DNA of 64,000 nt from Streptomyces sp. AM 4-1-1 (GTDB lineage Bacteria > Actinomycetota > Actinomycetes > Streptomycetales > Streptomycetaceae): assembly GCF_029167625.1 (NCBI RefSeq), contig NZ_CP119145.1:1922001-1986000 (forward strand), given 5' to 3'. The translations under genes and the position numbers were made by a program. The notes under the pieces were generated by a model. It saw nothing but the letters and a program-made list of their open reading frames with translations, was not told the DNA's origin and did not search any database. How positions within the stretch are numbered: the stretch's first letter is position 1; each line of letters begins with the position of its first letter. Positions 34,581-45,644 of this stretch are shown piece by piece.

Positions 34581-34722
34581 GTACGGCTCCTTGCGGGCAA
34601 TGGCGAATGCGATGTCCCGAGGCTACAAGGGGCCGTGCGCGGCCCGGCACCCGGAGCACCCGGACCGCCGCCCGGCCCGGCGCCGGCTTCGGCCGCCCGC
34701 CCGGTGCGCGGCCTCGTCGGTG

Positions 34723-35085
34723 TCAGCCGCCCGTCGCCTGGGACGTCCCGGCCGCCTCCTGCGCCGCCCACCGCGCCTTCGCCTCGTCGATCTTGCGGCC
34801 GTAGTGCACCGACGTCCACCACAGCGCCCCGAAGACCAGGCCGAGGACGAACATCATGGGGACGAAGAAACCGCTGGCCACGAGGGCGATCTGGAGGACC
34901 CAGCCGAGCTGGATGCCGCCCGGGCGGCCGAGCGTCCCGCAGAGCAGCACGGACAGGACCATGCCGATGCCGCAGACCGTCCAGACCGTGCCCGACGACA
35001 GGTCGTCGGACTTCATGGCGACCAGACCGGCGAACCCGATCACGAAGAACTCGCCGATCAGTGTCGAGGCGCAGAGCGTACGCAT
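34723..35085 (-). CDS. DUF4233 membrane protein
   Basis: 120-residue protein with four predicted membrane helices (LIGEFFVIGFAGLVA, TVWTVCGIGMVLSVLLCG, LGWVLQIALVASGFFVPMM, FVLGLVFGALWW) and a short cytoplasmic tail, the DUF4233 pattern found beside folC in actinobacteria. Function unknown. It starts 6 bp after folC, so the two are almost certainly cotranscribed. Confidence 0.87.
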   Translation of the reverse strand: MRTLCASTLIGEFFVIGFAGLVAMKSDDLSSGTVWTVCGIGMVLSVLLCGTLGRPGGIQLGWVLQIALVASGFFVPMMFVLGLVFGALWWTSVHYGRKIDEAKARWAAQEAAGTSQATGG

Positions 35086-35091
35086 ATGGGG

Positions 35092-36615
35092 TCAGCCCCT
35101 TCCCAGGAGCAGCCGGGCCTCGCCGACCGTGATCACCGAACCGGTCACCAGGACTCCGGCGCCGGCGTACTCGTCCTCCTCCTCGGCGAGGGTGATCGCC
35201 GCCTCCAGCGCGTCGTCGAGACGCGGCTCGACCTGCACCCGGTCGGTGCCGTAGACCTCGACGGCGATCGCGGCCAGCTCGTCGGCGTCCATCGCCCGGT
35301 CGCTGGAGTTCCGGGTGACGACGACCTCGGCGAGGATCGGCTCGAAGGCTTCCAGCAGGCCCCGGACGTCCTTGCCGTCGCTGGCGCCGACCACACCGAT
35401 CAGCCGGGAGAAGCTGAACGCCTCGGACACGCCGTCGGCCGCGGCGCGCGCCCCGGCCGGGTTGTGGGCGGCGTCCAGGACGACGGTCGGGCTGGACCGT
35501 ACGACTTCGAGGCGGCCCGGCGAGAGCACCGTGGCGAACGCCGCGCGGACCGTTTCGTGGTCGAGCGGGCCGGTGTGCTCGGCGCCGATCCCGAAGAACG
35601 CCTCGACCGCGGCGAGCGCCACCGCGGCGTTGTGCGCCTGGTGGGCCCCGTACAGCGGGAGGAAGATCTCCTCGTACTCACCGCCGAGTCCGCGCAGCGT
35701 CAGCCGCTGCCCGCCCACCGCGATGTCCCGGGAGACGACGCCGAACTCCATGCCCTCGCGGGCCACGGTGGCGTCCGCCTCCACGGCCTTCTTCAGCATC
35801 ACCTGCGCGGCGTCGACCGGCTGCTGCGCCAGGATGACCGTGGCGCCCCGCTTGATGATCCCGGCCTTCTCGCCGGCGATCTCGCCCGTGGTGGAGCCGA
35901 GCCGGTCCGTGTGGTCCAGGGAGATGGGTGTGACGACGGCGACCGAGGAGTCGATGACGTTGGTCGCGTCCCAGCTGCCGCCCATGCCGACCTCGACGAC
36001 CGCGACATCGACCGGGGCGTCCGCGAACGCGGCGTACGCCATGCCGGTCAGCACCTCGAAGAAAGAGAGTCGGTACGGCTGCTGGGCGTCGACCATCTCG
36101 ACGTACGGCTTGATGTCCTGGTACGCCTCGACGAAGCGTTCGGCCTCGATCGGCGCGCCGTCCAGGCTGATCCGCTCGGTGATCGACTGGACGTGCGGCG
36201 AGGTGTAGCGGCCGGTGCGCAGCTCGAAGGCGCCGAGCAGCGCCTCGATCATGCGGGCGGTGCTCGTCTTGCCGTTGGTACCGGTGATGTGGATCGAGGG
36301 GTACGCGCTCTGCGGCTCGCCGAGCACGTCCATCAGGGCCGCGATCCGGGCCACGGAGGGTTCGAGCTTGGTCTCGCCCCAGCGTCCGGCGAGCTCCCGC
36401 TCGACCTCGCGCAGGGCCTTGTCGACCTCGGGGTCGGTGGGCCGCGTGGGGACCCCGTCACCCTGCGGCGGTCCCGACCGGGTGCGCAGGGTGCGGCTCC
36501 CGGCCTCGATCACCGCCAGGTCGGGGTCGCGTTGGGTCGCTGCGTCGACGATCTCCGCGAAGGTGTCGTCGGACTCGGACGCGTCGTGCCTGTCGGAAGG
36601 GCGGGGATCACTCAC
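35092..36615 (-). CDS. folC: Dihydrofolate / folylpolyglutamate synthase
   Basis: ATP-dependent ligase adding glutamates to folates. 507 residues, with a roughly 75-residue N-terminal extension rich in Asp/Ser that other FolCs lack. The Mur-ligase P-loop is IHITGTNGKTSTARMIE, followed by TGRYTSPHVQSITERI (omega loop) and VVEVGMGGSWDATNVID. The C-terminal domain has VLDAAHNPAGARAAADGV. Start ATG 36615; a shorter start could exist but none is better supported. Leads the folC-DUF4233 pair. Confidence 0.95.
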   Translation of the reverse strand: MSDPRPSDRHDASESDDTFAEIVDAATQRDPDLAVIEAGSRTLRTRSGPPQGDGVPTRPTDPEVDKALREVERELAGRWGETKLEPSVARIAALMDVLGEPQSAYPSIHITGTNGKTSTARMIEALLGAFELRTGRYTSPHVQSITERISLDGAPIEAERFVEAYQDIKPYVEMVDAQQPYRLSFFEVLTGMAYAAFADAPVDVAVVEVGMGGSWDATNVIDSSVAVVTPISLDHTDRLGSTTGEIAGEKAGIIKRGATVILAQQPVDAAQVMLKKAVEADATVAREGMEFGVVSRDIAVGGQRLTLRGLGGEYEEIFLPLYGAHQAHNAAVALAAVEAFFGIGAEHTGPLDHETVRAAFATVLSPGRLEVVRSSPTVVLDAAHNPAGARAAADGVSEAFSFSRLIGVVGASDGKDVRGLLEAFEPILAEVVVTRNSSDRAMDADELAAIAVEVYGTDRVQVEPRLDDALEAAITLAEEEDEYAGAGVLVTGSVITVGEARLLLGRG

Positions 36616-36717
36616 GGGGCCAGTCTACGGATGGGGGCCGACATCCGACGCAGCGCCCGGCGCTGACGCGAATCGCCTGGGGAGGGCGGGTGCCCGCCGG
36701 CCGGGCGGCCGGGGAGC

Positions 36718-37431
36718 ATGGTGGTGGGCGTGCGCCCCCCGCCCCTGATCCTGATCGCCGCACCGGCCGGTACGCATCCGGTCCTGCGCGACCTGTCGGC
36801 CGACGAGGACTACCGGACGCTCGCCGCCCACACCGGGGAGAGCGCCCTGCGCGCCCTGTACGAGCACCGGCCGGACGGGATGCTCCTCAGCCTCCGGCTG
36901 CCGGGCCTCGACCCCTGGGAGGTGCTGCGCCGGGTGCGGGCCATGTGCGAGGTGCCGGTCGTGGTCGTGGACACCGTGTACCGGCTGCCGGACGCCATCC
37001 GGGCGCTGCGGTCGGGCGCGGACGACTACCTGACGCCCGAGACGCCCCGCGAGCTGCGCAAACCGGTGCTGGAGGCGCGGCTGCGGCGGGGCGGAACCGG
37101 CACGGACGCGCCGCCCCGGTTGGCGGACGGCAGGCTGGTCCTCGATCCGGGCACCCACCAGGCGGTGCTGTGGGGGCATCCGCTGGAGCTGACGCCGATC
37201 GAGTTCGCGCTGCTGAGCGTGCTCGCCCGCAACGCGGGCCGGGTGCTCTCGGCCGAACGGCTTCTGGACACCGTGTGGCAGGTGGCGGACGAGGGCGATC
37301 CCTCACGGGTGAAATACGCGGTGCTGCGGCTGCGCCGGAAGATCACGGAGACGACGGGGCGGGACGCGCCGATCGAGACGGTACGGGGCGTGGGCTACCG
37401 CTATCTGGCACCGGAGCCCGCGGGCCGCTGA
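36718..37431 (+). CDS. OmpR-like regulator with a degenerate receiver domain
   Basis: 237-residue winged-helix DNA-binding regulator. The receiver domain (about 8-125) lacks the key residues: the usual acidic pair is replaced in LILIAAPAGTH, the phospho-acceptor aspartate is Ser58 (GMLLSLRLPGLDPW, where LLDLxLPG is expected), and the conserved lysine region reads YLTPETP. The C-terminal effector domain is intact (HPLELTPIEFALLSVLARN, then RVKYAVLRLRRKI and VRGVGYRYL). No kinase gene is adjacent, so this is an atypical orphan regulator not controlled by phosphorylation. Exact start is unsure: GTG 36724 fits the GGGGAG better than ATG 36718. It precedes the second epimerase and GT2 genes. Confidence 0.87.
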   Translation: MVVGVRPPPLILIAAPAGTHPVLRDLSADEDYRTLAAHTGESALRALYEHRPDGMLLSLRLPGLDPWEVLRRVRAMCEVPVVVVDTVYRLPDAIRALRSGADDYLTPETPRELRKPVLEARLRRGGTGTDAPPRLADGRLVLDPGTHQAVLWGHPLELTPIEFALLSVLARNAGRVLSAERLLDTVWQVADEGDPSRVKYAVLRLRRKITETTGRDAPIETVRGVGYRYLAPEPAGR

Positions 37432-37639
37432 CCGGGGCGGATCGCCCGAGGGACCCACCGGCCGGGGCGGGCCCGCGCGTACCGCGCCCGCGCCGGGACC
37501 TTGGTCCCGGCCGAAGACACGATTCGGCCACACACCGGAAACCGCAACCGTCGCGCACCCGGCACGCACTGCCCCCGCAACCTTCGTCACCGATCCTTCA
37601 CTTACCACCCGGCGGAGTCGAGCGGAGAGGACACATCCC

Positions 37640-38776
37640 ATGGCAACCGAACTCCCCGCACGCTCCGTCGCTCTCGTCCTCGGCACCCGCCCCGAGCTGG
37701 TCAAGCTCGCCCCGGTCGTGCACCACCTGGGCGCGGCGGCCCGTCTCGTGCACACCGGCCAGCACTGGGACACCGCGATGTCCGGCCGCTTCCTGGACGA
37801 GCTGGGGCTGCCCGAGCCCGAGCGGCTGACCGGGGTCGGCGGCACCTCGCGGGCCGTGCAGATCGGCCGTTCGCTGGAACAGCTCGACACCCTCTTCGCC
37901 GGTGACCTCCCCCGCGCCGTCGTCGTCCAGGGCGACACGAACGCCACCCTGGCCGGCGCCCTCGCCGCCAACGCCCGCGCGATCCCGCTCGTCCACGTCG
38001 AGGCGGGGCTGCGCAGCCACGACCCGGCCATGCCCGAGGAGCACAACCGGATACTCGTCGACTCGGTCTCCGACCTGCTCTGCGCGGCCACCCCGGAGAA
38101 CCGGGCGAACCTGCTCGCCGAGGGCGTCCCCGCCGAACGGATCGCCGTCACCGGCAACACCGTCGTCGAGGCCGTACGGGACGCCCTGCCCTCCCCCGCG
38201 GTGCGCGCCGCGCTGCTCGCCCGCGACGGCCTCGTACCCGACCGCTACATCCTCGCGACCGTGCACCGCCCGGAGAACACCGACGACACGGCCGCCCTGC
38301 GCGCCGTCCTCACCGAGCTGGCCGCGCTCGCCGCCGCCGGCACCCCGGTCGTGCTCCCGCTCCATCCGCGCACCCGGGCCCGTGTCGCGGAGGCCGGGCT
38401 CGGCGCCCTGCTCGACGCCGTCCAGGTGATCGAACCCCTGGGGTACGGGGAGTTCCTGGCCCTCGCCCGCCACTGCGCCCTGCTGGTCTCCGACTCCGGC
38501 GGCGTCCAGGAGGAGTGCACGGTGCTGGGCCGGCCGCTGGTCGTGGTGCGCCGCTCCACCGAGCGTCCGGAGGCCATGGCGGACTTCGCGCACCTGGTCT
38601 CCCCCGGCCCGGAGATAGGCAGGCTGGCGCGGTTCCGCCTGGCCCAGGGCGCGGCCGGGCTGCACCGGCTGAGCCTGCTGCCCAGCCCGTACGGGGACGG
38701 ACACGCGGCCGAACGCGTCGCGGCCCTCGTCACCTCGCTGGCCCTCCCCGGAGCCGCGCGGCCCCTCGCCGCCTGA
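37640..38776 (+). CDS. UDP-GlcNAc 2-epimerase (non-hydrolysing), WecB/MnaA type
   Basis: Interconverts UDP-GlcNAc and UDP-ManNAc. 378 residues with the WecB-type N-terminal motif VLGTRPELVKLAPV, HTGQHWD, QGDTNATLAGALAANA, EAGLRSHDPAMPEEHN and SDSGGVQEE. It is distinct from the GARPQ-type epimerase at 6278. Starts at ATG 37640 with GAGAGGA upstream. Followed 54 bp later by a membrane GT2 gene on the same strand, suggesting it supplies ManNAc units, or controls a shared UDP-GlcNAc pool, for that synthase. Confidence 0.9.
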   Translation: MATELPARSVALVLGTRPELVKLAPVVHHLGAAARLVHTGQHWDTAMSGRFLDELGLPEPERLTGVGGTSRAVQIGRSLEQLDTLFAGDLPRAVVVQGDTNATLAGALAANARAIPLVHVEAGLRSHDPAMPEEHNRILVDSVSDLLCAATPENRANLLAEGVPAERIAVTGNTVVEAVRDALPSPAVRAALLARDGLVPDRYILATVHRPENTDDTAALRAVLTELAALAAAGTPVVLPLHPRTRARVAEAGLGALLDAVQVIEPLGYGEFLALARHCALLVSDSGGVQEECTVLGRPLVVVRRSTERPEAMADFAHLVSPGPEIGRLARFRLAQGAAGLHRLSLLPSPYGDGHAAERVAALVTSLALPGAARPLAA

Positions 38777-38830
38777 CCGCGCCACTCCCGCACCCGCCCC
38801 TCCCCCACGCCCGCCGTTCCAGGAAGCCGC

Positions 38831-40201
38831 ATGCCCATGGACCTCGTCCCGGTGCTCGTCGTCTACCCCTTCGCCCTGCTGGCCTGCTTCCTCCTGTACT
38901 GGGCCGGGGCCAGGCACGCGTATCTGCGCAGGCGGCCCGACACCCCCGGCGACCCCGCCGCGTTCGACTGGCACTTCTTCGTGCCGTGCCGCGACGAGGA
39001 GGCCGTCGTCGGCACCACCGTGTCCCGGCTGCACCGGAGTTTTCCCGAGTGCCATGTGTGGGTGATCGACGACGCCAGTGAGGACGCCACCGGGGCCGTC
39101 GTCGAAGCGCTCGCGGCCGGTGACCCCCGGGTGCACCTCGTCCGGCGCCGCCGCCCGAACGCCAGGATCGGCAAGGGCGCGGCGCTCAACTCCGCGTACG
39201 AACAGCTCACCGCGTTCCTGCCCGCGGACGCCGACCGGTCCCGGGTCGTCGTCTGCGTGATCGACGCGGACGGGCAGCTCGACCCGCGCGCCCTCGGCCT
39301 GGTGTCCGGGCCGCGGGCACTGGCCGACCCGGACGTCGGGGGCGTGCAGATCGGCGTACGGATGCGCAACATCGGCGAACGCCGTCCGTTCCCCGCCCGC
39401 GGCCGGATCGTCAACGCCGTCGGGCGGGGCCTGGTCCGGGCCCAGGACATCGAGTTCGCGGTGTCCAACTCGGGCATGCAGCTGCTGCGCAACCGCACCG
39501 GCTCCACCGGGCTCGGCGGCAACGGCCAGTTCAACCGGCTCAGCGCGCTGGACCGGATCGCCGCCGCCGAACGCCGTCCCTGGCAGCAGGGCGCCCTGCT
39601 GGAGGACTACGAGCTGGGTCTGCACATGCTCCTGGCGGGCTACCGCACCACCCATGTCGCCGACACCTGGGTCTCCCAGGAGGCGCTGCCGAGCCTCCGC
39701 CGGCTGCTGACCCAGCGCACCCGCTGGGCCCAGGGCAATCTGCAGTGCGTGCGCTACGCGCCCCGGATCGCCTCCTCCCGGCACATCAGGGGGCGCGGTG
39801 TGCTGGAGACCACGTACACCTTCGGGCAGCCGCTCGCCCATCTGGCGACGCTGCTGCTGACCTTGGCGCTGCTCGGTTCGCTCGCCGTGGACGCGGCGCA
39901 CGGGGAGGCGATGTCCGAGCTGGACCGGATGGCCGCGCAGTGGCCGCTGATCCTGGCCCTGACGGTGTTGTCGGTCGGGCCGTTCGTGCTGTGGGGCGTG
40001 GTCTACCGGCGGGACTTCGAGCCCGGCCGTTCCGTCTGGAAGTCCCTGGTGTGGGGGCTGGCGCTGTGGCTGTACACGTACCACGTGTTCATCGTGTCCT
40101 CGCGGGCCTTCGCCCGTACGCTGCGCGGCCGGACCGGCTGGGCGAAGACCCGGCGCAACGCCGAACACATCGAATCGGGCCCGGTCGCCCTGGAGTCCTG
40201 A
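38831..40201 (+). CDS. Membrane GT2 glycosyltransferase (processive synthase type)
   Basis: 456-residue glycosyltransferase with an N-terminal membrane helix (LVPVLVVYPFALLACFLLYW), a cytoplasmic GT-A domain and about three C-terminal helices, the layout of processive beta-glycan synthases. Motifs: VIDDASEDATGAV, CVIDADGQLDP (DxD), LLEDYELGLHM (catalytic ED) and QRTRWAQGN (QxxRW) near residue 297. These mark a synthase coupling polymerisation to export. Paired with the WecB-type epimerase, it may make a HexNAc-containing polymer. Hyaluronan-, NodC- and cellulose-like specificities cannot be separated by eye. Confidence 0.88.
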   Translation: MPMDLVPVLVVYPFALLACFLLYWAGARHAYLRRRPDTPGDPAAFDWHFFVPCRDEEAVVGTTVSRLHRSFPECHVWVIDDASEDATGAVVEALAAGDPRVHLVRRRRPNARIGKGAALNSAYEQLTAFLPADADRSRVVVCVIDADGQLDPRALGLVSGPRALADPDVGGVQIGVRMRNIGERRPFPARGRIVNAVGRGLVRAQDIEFAVSNSGMQLLRNRTGSTGLGGNGQFNRLSALDRIAAAERRPWQQGALLEDYELGLHMLLAGYRTTHVADTWVSQEALPSLRRLLTQRTRWAQGNLQCVRYAPRIASSRHIRGRGVLETTYTFGQPLAHLATLLLTLALLGSLAVDAAHGEAMSELDRMAAQWPLILALTVLSVGPFVLWGVVYRRDFEPGRSVWKSLVWGLALWLYTYHVFIVSSRAFARTLRGRTGWAKTRRNAEHIESGPVALES

Positions 40202-40237
40202 GCCTCCCGGGCCGGGGACGGCAGGCGGCACGACGGA

Positions 40238-40271
40238 GCCCCCGTCCCCACCCGGAGGTGGGAACGGGGGC
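40238..40271. terminator. Bidirectional terminator, GT2 / valS
   Basis: 14-bp stem with one mismatch (40238-40251 with 40258-40271) and a 6-nt loop, lying between convergent genes. Confidence 0.75.
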
Positions 40272-40290
40272 CCGTCATGGGTACGCGGCC

Positions 40291-42912
40291 TCAGCCCTGC
40301 GGCAGGTGCGCCAGCTGGGCGGTGATCCGCTCGATGTCGGCCTCGGCCTTGGTGAGCCGGGCGCGGATCTTGTCGACGACGTTGTCCGGGGCCTTCGCCA
40401 GGAACGCCTCGTTGCCGAGCTTCCCGTTCGCCTGGGCCTTCTCCTTCTCGGCCGCGCCCAGGTCCTTCGTCAGGCGCTTGCGCTCGGCCGCCACGTCGAT
40501 CGTGCCGGACAGGTCGAGGGCGACGGTGGCCCCGGCGACCGGCAGCGACGCCGTGGCCTGGAAACCGTCCCCGGCGGGCTGGAGCCGCAGCAGCTGGCGG
40601 ATGGCCGTCTCGTGCGGGGCCAGCGCCGTACCGGTCACGGTCAGCTCGGCCGGGACCTTCTGGCCGGGCTGGAGGCCCTGGTCGGAGCGGAAGCGGCGGA
40701 CCTCGGTGACGACCTGCTGGACCAGCTCGATCTCCCGCTCGGCCGCGTCGTCGCGGAAGCCGGAGTCCGTGGGCCAGTCGGCGACGACGACGGACTCCCG
40801 GCCGGTGAGCGCGGTCCACAGCGTCTCCGTGACGAACGGGACGACCGGGTGCAGCAGCCGCAGCATGACGTCGAGGACCTCGCCGAGGACCCGGCCCGAG
40901 ACCTCGGCGGGCCTGCCGCCCGCGAAGAACGTGGTCTTGGACAGCTCGACGTACCAGTCGAAGACCTCGTCCCAGGCGAAGTGCCGAAGCGTCTCGCTGA
41001 GCTTGGAGAACTGGAAGTCGTCGTAGTACGCGTCGACTTCGGCGACGGTCTTGTTGAGCCGGGACAGAATCCAGCGGTCGGTCACCGACATCTCGTCGGC
41101 GGGCGGCAGTTCGCCCTCGATCGTGGCGCCGTTCATCAGGGCGAACCGGGTGGCGTTCCAGATCTTGTTGGCGAACTTCGCGGAGCCCTGGACCCACTCC
41201 TCGCCGATCGGGACGTCGACGCCGGGGTTGGCGCCGCGGGCCAGCGTGAAGCGCAGGGCGTCGGAGCCGTACTTGTCCATCCAGTCCAGCGGGTTGACCA
41301 CGTTCCCGAAGGACTTCGACATCTTCTTGCCGTGCTCGTCGCGCACCATGCCGTGCAGGACGATCGTCTCGAACGGCGGGACGCCGTCGTTGACGTACAG
41401 ACCGAACATCATCATCCGGGCGACCCAGAAGAAGAGGATGTCGTAGCCGGTGACCAGGACGGAGTTCGGGTAGAACTTCGCGAGGCTGTCGGTCCGCTCC
41501 GGCCAGCCGAGCGTGGAGAACGGCCACAGGCCGGAGGAGAACCACGTGTCCAGGACATCGCTGTCCTGCGTCCAGCCCTCTCCCGTGGGCGCCTCGTCGT
41601 CCGGTCCGACGCAGACGACCTCGCCGTTCGGGCCGTACCAGACAGGGATGCGGTGACCCCACCAGAGCTGGCGGGAGATCGTCCAGTCGTGGAGGTTGTC
41701 GACCCAGTCGAAGTACCGCTTCTCCATCTCCTGCGGGTGGATCTTGACCCGGCCGTCACGGACGGCGTCACCGGCCGCCTCGGCGAGCGGGGCGACCTTG
41801 ACCCACCACTGGAGGGAGAGCCGCGGCTCGATGGTGGTCTTGCAGCGCGAGCAGTGGCCGACGGAGTGGACGTACGGACGCTTCTCGGCCACGATCCGGC
41901 CCTCGGCGCGCAGCGCGGCGACGATCGCGGAACGGGCCTCCAGCCGGTCCAGGCCCTCGAAGGGTCCCGGGACCGTGATGACGGCGCGCTCGTCGAGGAC
42001 CGTGAGGAACGGCAGGTCGTGGCGCCTGCCGATCTCGAAGTCGTTCGGGTCGTGCGCGGGGGTGACCTTGACGGCGCCCGTGCCGAACGCGGGGTCGACG
42101 TGGTGGTCGGCGACGACGGGGATCGTACGGTCGGTGAGCGGCAGCTTGATCTGCTTGCCGACCAGGTGCCGGTAGCGCTCGTCGTCGGGGTGGACGGCGA
42201 CGGCGGTGTCACCGAGCATCGTCTCGGCCCGGGTGGTGGCGACGACGATCGTCTCGTCCCCGTCGCCGTAGGTCATGGAGACCAGCTCGCCGTCGTCCTC
42301 CTGGTACTCGACCTCGATGTCGGAGATCGCGGTCAGACAGCGGGGACACCAGTTGATGATGCGCTCGGCGCGGTAGATCAACCCGTCGTCGTACATCTGC
42401 TTGAAGACGGTCTGGACGGCCTTGGACAGGCCCTCGTCCATCGTGAAGCGCTCGCGGTTCCAGGCGACGCCCTCGCCCAGGCGGCGCATCTGTCCAGAGA
42501 TCTGGCCGCCGGACTCGTTCTTCCACTTCCACACGCGCTCGACGAACGCCTCACGGCCCAGGTCGTGGCGGGACTTGCCCTCCTTGGCCAGTTCGCGCTC
42601 GACGACGTTCTGGGTGGCGATGCCGGCGTGGTCCATGCCGGGCTGGTACAGCGCCTCGAAGCCCTGCATGCGCTTACGGCGGACGAGGGCGTCGATCAGG
42701 GTGTGCTCGAAGGCGTGCCCCAGGTGGAGGCTTCCCGTGACGTTCGGCGGCGGGATGACGATGCTGTAGGGCGGCTTGTCGCTGTGCTCGTCGGCCTCGA
42801 AGTAACCGCGTTCCACCCAGCGCTCGTACAGCTTCCCCTCTACCTCGGCCGGCGCGTACTGGGTCGGCAGTTCGGGAGTGCTGGCTGGCTGCTGCTGAGC
42901 GTTCTCGGTCAC
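40291..42912 (-). CDS. valS: Valyl-tRNA synthetase
   Basis: Class I aminoacyl-tRNA synthetase charging tRNA-Val, 873 residues. HIGH-type motif HLGH near residue 63 ([18 protein letters not shown]), KMSKS near 529 ([20 protein letters not shown]), a CP1 editing domain between them, and a C-terminal coiled coil from about 805 ([20 protein letters not shown]) as in all ValRS. Start ATG 42912. Upstream sequence shows no T-box, as expected for most Streptomyces synthetases. Confidence 0.97.
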   Translation of the reverse strand: MTENAQQQPASTPELPTQYAPAEVEGKLYERWVERGYFEADEHSDKPPYSIVIPPPNVTGSLHLGHAFEHTLIDALVRRKRMQGFEALYQPGMDHAGIATQNVVERELAKEGKSRHDLGREAFVERVWKWKNESGGQISGQMRRLGEGVAWNRERFTMDEGLSKAVQTVFKQMYDDGLIYRAERIINWCPRCLTAISDIEVEYQEDDGELVSMTYGDGDETIVVATTRAETMLGDTAVAVHPDDERYRHLVGKQIKLPLTDRTIPVVADHHVDPAFGTGAVKVTPAHDPNDFEIGRRHDLPFLTVLDERAVITVPGPFEGLDRLEARSAIVAALRAEGRIVAEKRPYVHSVGHCSRCKTTIEPRLSLQWWVKVAPLAEAAGDAVRDGRVKIHPQEMEKRYFDWVDNLHDWTISRQLWWGHRIPVWYGPNGEVVCVGPDDEAPTGEGWTQDSDVLDTWFSSGLWPFSTLGWPERTDSLAKFYPNSVLVTGYDILFFWVARMMMFGLYVNDGVPPFETIVLHGMVRDEHGKKMSKSFGNVVNPLDWMDKYGSDALRFTLARGANPGVDVPIGEEWVQGSAKFANKIWNATRFALMNGATIEGELPPADEMSVTDRWILSRLNKTVAEVDAYYDDFQFSKLSETLRHFAWDEVFDWYVELSKTTFFAGGRPAEVSGRVLGEVLDVMLRLLHPVVPFVTETLWTALTGRESVVVADWPTDSGFRDDAAEREIELVQQVVTEVRRFRSDQGLQPGQKVPAELTVTGTALAPHETAIRQLLRLQPAGDGFQATASLPVAGATVALDLSGTIDVAAERKRLTKDLGAAEKEKAQANGKLGNEAFLAKAPDNVVDKIRARLTKAEADIERITAQLAHLPQG

Positions 42913-43050
42913 GGGGACAGTTTAGGGGCGTCACAGCCCGGTACTGAAACGGGATTGTTCAGTAACGGTGTGACACCCGGCGCCCCGTGTCAGGGCCCGT
43001 TCCGTCAGGATGTCCGCACCGCGTAAACATTTCAGGAGGGGACCGCGCAC

Positions 43051-44070
43051 ATGAGCCACAACCAGCCAGGCCCGTACGGCGACACGCCGCCCCAGGGGCA
43101 GCCCGGCCCGTACGGGGCCCAGCCGCCGCAGGACGCGCCCGGCCCGTACGGTCAGCAGCCGGGACCTTACGGCCAGCAGCCCGGCCCCTACGGCACGCCG
43201 CCCCCGCAGGGCGGACAGCCGGGGTACGGCTACCCGCCCCAGCCGCCCCAGGGTGTTCCGCCGCAGCAGCCCCCGCAGCCCGGCTACGGCTACCCGCAGG
43301 CACAGATGCCGGGCCCGTACGGCCAACAGCCCGCGGCCCCCTACGGCCAGGCCCCGCCGCCGTTCGCGCCACCCGCGCCGCCCGCGAAGAAGAAGACCGG
43401 TCTGATAGTGGCCGCCGCCGTCGTGGCCCTGGCGGTCGTGGCCGGCGGTGTGTACCTGCTGACGGGCAAGGACGACGACAGCGGCGTCGCGGCCGGCACC
43501 AAGGGGTACAAGCTGACGCCCGCCGCCTCGTTCGACGGCTACAAGAAGGACTCCTCGGGCACCGAACGGCCCGGCCCCCTGACGGGCAAGGACAAGACGA
43601 AGACGGAGGCCATGGGGATCAAGGACCCCCAGCGGGCCGGCGCCAGCTACCTCTCGGGCTCCGACGACAACCCGCTCGCCCAGAAGCGGGTCATGCTCCA
43701 GGGCGTCTGGGGCACGGTCGACGACCCGGCCAAGGCCATCGACGCCTCCTTCCGGAGCGCCGAGGACTCGATGGCGAAGGACGACAAGGACACCGAGGTC
43801 TCACTCATCGGCAGCCCCAAGTCCGTGTCCCCGGAAGGGTTCAACGGCGCGCTGATGAAGTGCCAGAACATGAAGCTGGCCAACAACAGCACCACCAACA
43901 AGGGCCCCAAGGAGTTCGAGACCCCCGTCTGCATCTGGTCCGACTACAGCACCGTCGGAGTGGTCGTCGGTGTGGACGTGGCGCTCTCGCTGACCGGCAA
44001 GGGCATGGCCCAGGACGATCTGGCGGTCGTGACCGCGAAGCTGTACAACACGTCCCGCACCAAGCTCTGA
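43051..44070 (+). CDS. Pro/Gly/Tyr/Gln-rich single-pass membrane protein
   Basis: 339-residue protein of unknown function. Residues 1-115 are a low-complexity cytoplasmic stretch built from QQPGPYG-like repeats. A single membrane helix follows (KKKTGLIVAAAVVALAVVAG, about 115-138), then an extracellular domain of about 200 residues with two cysteines (LMKCQNMKLAN, TPVCIWSDYS). This topology is common in Streptomyces envelope proteins. Starts at ATG 43051 after AGGAGGGG. Divergent from valS and convergent with clpX. Confidence 0.85.
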   Translation: MSHNQPGPYGDTPPQGQPGPYGAQPPQDAPGPYGQQPGPYGQQPGPYGTPPPQGGQPGYGYPPQPPQGVPPQQPPQPGYGYPQAQMPGPYGQQPAAPYGQAPPPFAPPAPPAKKKTGLIVAAAVVALAVVAGGVYLLTGKDDDSGVAAGTKGYKLTPAASFDGYKKDSSGTERPGPLTGKDKTKTEAMGIKDPQRAGASYLSGSDDNPLAQKRVMLQGVWGTVDDPAKAIDASFRSAEDSMAKDDKDTEVSLIGSPKSVSPEGFNGALMKCQNMKLANNSTTNKGPKEFETPVCIWSDYSTVGVVVGVDVALSLTGKGMAQDDLAVVTAKLYNTSRTKL

Positions 44071-44075
44071 CCGTT

Positions 44076-44103
44076 ACGTGACGACAGCCACGTGACGACA
44101 GCC
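44076..44103 (+). repeat. Tandem 14-bp direct repeat
   Basis: acgtgacgacagcc occurs twice back to back (44076-44089, 44090-44103), just past the stop of the Pro/Gly-rich membrane protein gene. No function is evident. Confidence 0.9.
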
Positions 44104-44135
44104 GCCCAGCGGCAGCCGCGCCACGGCGCACCACG

Positions 44136-44171
44136 GAAGGGGCGCCCGGCCAGATGGCCGGGCGCCCCTTC
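44136..44171. terminator. Bidirectional terminator upstream of clpX end
   Basis: Perfect 16-bp stem (44136-44151 with 44156-44171) and tetraloop agat between convergent genes. Confidence 0.85.
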
Positions 44172-44189
44172 GGTGCGCATGTGCTCCGA

Positions 44190-45488
<1,299 letters not shown>

Positions 45489-45644
45489 GAGGTGCTTCCC
45501 CTTCGCCTGGGAGCAGCCTGGTTCAGCGGCTCCTGGTGCCTGTATCCGACGGTACCTTGCCTGGCCGCCCGTTCGGGCCCCCCTTGGCACGGTTCACACG
45601 GCCGCGGCCGGTGTGCGGACCGTACCAAGAGGTCACGAGCGACG

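Noticed and set aside
37598..41662. 1354-codon minus-strand frame across the second epimerase, GT2 and part of valS
   Set aside because: It crosses three well-supported genes and two transcription units, with shadow-type composition.
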